Shown: piece after piece, positions 14,764 to 15,571 of the stretch
How the letters are laid out: the number at the start of each line of letters is the position of its first letter
Numbering within the stretch: position 1 is the first letter of the stretch
NCBI GenBank assembly: GCA_903897205.1
Contig: CAIUAS010000323.1
Coordinates: 1-15,571, forward strand
DNA from: an uncultured Gammaproteobacteria bacterium
GTDB lineage: Bacteria > Pseudomonadota > Gammaproteobacteria > CAIUAS01
Length of the DNA stretch: 15,571 bases
Direction of reading: 5' to 3'
Notes under the pieces: generated by a model
The model's input: only the letters and a program-made list of their open reading frames with translations
Told to the model about the DNA's origin: nothing
Databases searched by the model: none
Made by a program: the position numbers and the translations under genes

Positions 14764-15571
14764 ATGTTAAAAACTTGTAGTAAATTATTAACCTTCGTTA
14801 TTTTACTCTGTTTATTTAATTGCGCCTGGGCTAATACCCAATCCAATAAACCACTCACTTTAATTTTAGATTGGTTTGCCAACCCCGATCACGCGCCCAT
14901 TTTCGTTGCGCAGCAACAAGGTTTTTTTCAACAAGAAGGCATTTCCGTTAATATCATTAACCCCGCCGATCCCAACGATCCACCAAAATTGGTAGCGGCC
15001 GGCAAGGCGGATTTAGCTATTACTTATCAACCTCAATTGGTTGAACAAGTTAGCCAAGGATTACCTTTAGTCCGCATCGCTACACTTATCAGCACACCAC
15101 TTAATTGCCTCGCCGTTGTAAATAACAGCGGGATCAACTCAATAGCAGATTTAAAAGGAAAAACTATAGGCTATAGCTCAGGAGCAATCGATAAAACAGC
15201 GCTCGCTGTAATGCTAGGTAAAAATGGCTTAACGCTAAATGATGTCAAATTAATTAATGTAAAATATAATTTAGTTCAAGCGTTGCTGGCCGGAAAGATT
15301 GATGCTGTCACAGGCATCATGCGCAATTTTGAACTACTTGAAATGCAATTAGCTGGCAAACCTGCAAAAGCATTTTATGTCGAAGAAAACGGCATGCCTC
15401 CTTATGATGAGCTAGTTATTATTGCTAATAAAAGCGCATTAAACGATCCGCGCCTTCCTAAATTCTTAACCGCCTTAGAATTAGGAGCGCAATATTTGGT
15501 CAATCATCCTGAAGAGAGCTGGCAAAAATTTGCTAAAGCGCACCCTGAATTAAATAATGAATTAAACCACA
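14764..15571 (+). CDS. thiY: ThiY-like periplasmic binding protein, NMT1/THI5-like (partial, cut by window end)
   Basis: This is the substrate-binding subunit of the importer. The 269 codons visible are probably 80-90% of the protein. A signal peptide covers residues 1-23 (MLKTCSKLL, hydrophobic core, cut after AWA); LFNC near residue 20 is not a proper lipobox, so a soluble periplasmic form is favoured. The mature protein starts the family fold with LILDWFANPDHAPIFVAQQQ, then GFFQQEGISVNII, the segment AGKADLAITYQPQL, and later GKIDAVTGIMRNFE. DWF-N-PDHAP is typical of NMT1-type proteins that bind pyrimidine precursors of thiamine such as HMP or its formylated salvage product. Which pyrimidine is bound is not decided by the sequence. 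AAAGGAA gives the ribosome binding site. The gene is open to the last base of the window, with no frameshift. Confidence 0.88.
   Translation, partial: MLKTCSKLLTFVILLCLFNCAWANTQSNKPLTLILDWFANPDHAPIFVAQQQGFFQQEGISVNIINPADPNDPPKLVAAGKADLAITYQPQLVEQVSQGLPLVRIATLISTPLNCLAVVNNSGINSIADLKGKTIGYSSGAIDKTALAVMLGKNGLTLNDVKLINVKYNLVQALLAGKIDAVTGIMRNFELLEMQLAGKPAKAFYVEENGMPPYDELVIIANKSALNDPRLPKFLTALELGAQYLVNHPEESWQKFAKAHPELNNELNH

Noticed and set aside
1..15571. Mobile element, CRISPR, phage defence or toxin-antitoxin island
   Set aside because: No transposase, integrase, repeat-spacer array, terminal inverted repeats or defence domains were seen. Genes are housekeeping or transport types with uniform AT-rich composition.

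Overview
This is an AT-rich, densely packed stretch of what looks like an ordinary gammaproteobacterial chromosome. The gene set fits a gammaproteobacterium: succinylase-pathway dapD and dapE, a yfhL/coaD pair next to mutM, a proton-dependent peptide transporter, and a TPP-riboswitch-controlled thiXYZ-type transporter. The AT-rich coding, the peptide transporter and the Sel1-type protein lean toward Legionellales (Coxiella/Legionella relatives). That placement is my inference; there is no rRNA or other phylogenetic marker here to prove it.

Layout. Positions 1-108 hold the last codons of an unidentified + strand gene ending in a hairpin. A HAE1-type RND efflux permease follows (144-3194), then dapD (3219-4049). 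A low-affinity phosphate transporter (pit, 5065-4070) runs the opposite way. dapE (5305-6435) comes next and is followed after 8 nt by a secreted GDSL-esterase autotransporter (6444-8195), closed by a strong bidirectional terminator (8214-8242). Two minus-strand genes follow: an exported L,D-transpeptidase-like protein (8976-8257) and a small Sel1-repeat protein (9691-9101). mutM (9821-10636) converges on a yfhL-coaD operon (11391-10646). A POT-family peptide symporter (11558-13012) precedes a TPP riboswitch and the thiZ-thiX-thiY transporter operon, which is cut by the window edge at 15571.

How the genes relate. dapD and dapE catalyse two steps of the succinylase route to diaminopimelate, which feeds lysine and peptidoglycan. 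The L,D-transpeptidase-like enzyme nearby belongs to a family that acts on peptidoglycan. mutM, yfhL and coaD form a housekeeping group familiar from other gammaproteobacteria. The thi operon imports a thiamine-related pyrimidine and should shut off when TPP is plentiful. There, the predicted -10 box places the transcription start almost exactly at the first base of the aptamer, and the ribosome binding site lies inside the aptamer's last bases, so the leader is nearly nothing but the sensor.

I found no CRISPR array, insertion sequence, tRNA, rRNA, phage gene or toxin-antitoxin pair, and no clear sign of a new multi-gene system. The most interesting points are the compact thi riboswitch layout and the GDSL autotransporter, which has a displaced catalytic aspartate and sits directly behind dapE.
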